DNA from: JBEKZD01 sp050013395
Lineage (GTDB): Bacteria > Verrucomicrobiota > Verrucomicrobiia > Palsa-1439
Direction: 5' to 3'
Length of the DNA stretch: 22,025 bases
NCBI GenBank assembly: GCA_050013395.1
Contig: JBEKFI010000045.1
Location: forward strand, 1 to 22,025
The notes under the pieces were generated by a model. The model made no database searches. It was not told the origin of the DNA and saw only the letters and a program-made list of their open reading frames with translations. This document shows, in pieces, positions 21,361 through 22,025 of this stretch. The translations under genes were made by a program, and so were the position numbers. Positions within the stretch are counted from its first letter, which is position 1; every line of letters begins with the position of its first letter.

Positions 21361-22025
21361 TCAGTGCACAGCGATATCGCCGACCTGCGGGGTCCCGCGT
21401 CGGGACCCGGGCAGGATTTCCGCAATGCTGGTGGTCGGCCCGACTGACAGTACCTGCACGTAACCGACCGGCTTGTTGTCGCGGTAGATCAGAAACCGGG
21501 CGTTCTTCCGCACCTGCTGCTGCTGGCCGATGTCGAGCACGAGAAAATTCCACCTGTCCTGCACGTTGGCCACCCGGCCGCGCAGGTTGACAGGCGTCGT
21601 GCTCAGTTCCACGATTTTCTCCTTCAGTTGCTGGTTGTCATCGCGCATTTTCCTGAGCTGAGCGCTGAGCGCCTTGCTTTCTTCGCCGAGGGACACGATT
21701 TGCTGGCGGATCTGGTCGATGTTCTGGACATTTTCAAGCCCGACAGCCTTGAGCGACTCCTGAATCTTTTCAAGGACTCCTTTGGCTGAGGCCAACTCGG
21801 TCTTTGTCGCCTGCAGTTGCTGATCACGTTCGGCTACCTGAGTCTTCAACCCCTCCGCTTCCTGCGTCTTCTGATCGAGGGCGGCCTTGGTGTTCTGCAG
21901 GTCTGTGTTGGCAGTGGCCAAGTCCGCTTGCGTCTGCTGTAATTGCGTCTTGGTGGCGTTCAATTGGGTCTCGGTGGCGGCAAGCTGTTTGCGCGTGCTG
22001 TCGCGCTCTTGGGTCAACTGAGCGT
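21361..22025 (-). CDS. Coiled-coil protein with C-terminal beta-barrel-like domain (5' end missing)
   Basis: The reading frame is open through the right edge of the window, so the N terminus is not seen; the in-frame TTG at 22017 need not be the start. About 135 residues are a Gln/Lys/Ala/Thr-rich coiled coil with near-identical heptad-like repeats (ATETQLNATKTQLQQTQADL). The last 75 residues form a compact domain: VNLRGRVANVQDRWNFLVLDIG, a basic RKNARFLIYRD strand, GYVQVLSVGPTTSIAEI and a final GDIAVH. This pattern resembles small SH3-like or FlgT-C-like domains found after coiled coils in PVC envelope proteins. It was probably anchored or exported by the missing N terminus. It precedes the tiny lipoprotein gene. 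Confidence 0.8.
   Translation of the reverse strand, partial: AQLTQERDSTRKQLAATETQLNATKTQLQQTQADLATANTDLQNTKAALDQKTQEAEGLKTQVAERDQQLQATKTELASAKGVLEKIQESLKAVGLENVQNIDQIRQQIVSLGEESKALSAQLRKMRDDNQQLKEKIVELSTTPVNLRGRVANVQDRWNFLVLDIGQQQQVRKNARFLIYRDNKPVGYVQVLSVGPTTSIAEILPGSRRGTPQVGDIAVH

Overview
The window is about 22 kb of GC-rich bacterial chromosome. It carries housekeeping genes (smc, a family 4 uracil-DNA glycosylase, leuB, asd, an inositol-monophosphatase-like gene) beside a surface-glycan cluster and several lipoproteins or secreted phosphatases. Lipobox signal peptides indicate a diderm envelope. The LeuB type, the secreted AlkP-like proteins, the YncE-phosphoesterase fusion, the tiny lipoproteins and the repeat-loaded gaps look most like Verrucomicrobiota or a related PVC lineage. 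That is an inference from general resemblance; no marker RNA is present.

Layout. 182-1708 (+) is a large lipoprotein of unknown function. 6269-1730 (-) is a tight run of GT39-type membrane glycosyltransferase, AsnB-type amidotransferase and UDP-sugar epimerase (5-bp gap, then an ATGA stop/start overlap). Divergent from it, 6309-8668 (+) holds a polyprenyl-phosphate GT2 glycosyltransferase and an exported alkaline-phosphatase-superfamily enzyme. The GT2 could make the lipid-linked sugar that a GT39 enzyme uses. 9049-12909 (+) is smc. 13159-13537 looks like a solitary integron-type gene cassette: a core site, a 91-aa lipoprotein and an attC-like site. Then come the uracil-DNA glycosylase (+), a YncE-propeller/phosphoesterase fusion (-), an inositol-monophosphatase-like gene (+), leuB (+), asd (+), and a minus-strand pair running off the right edge: a coiled-coil protein and a 57-aa lipoprotein short enough to be missed.

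The most unusual property is the non-coding DNA. Nearly every long gap from 12910 rightward is packed with short palindromes. Many have the architecture of REP sequences (a GTAG or GTGG tetranucleotide followed by a hairpin), some in inverted pairs like REPINs. A second family (TTGGAGGG plus hairpin) shows compensatory base changes between two copies. Palindromes also sit in frame inside smc (at the hinge), the inositol-monophosphatase-like gene and, less certainly, the AlkP gene, where they appear to add short peptides at surface turns. No REP-associated transposase or integron integrase is encoded here, so both systems would depend on enzymes elsewhere in the genome.
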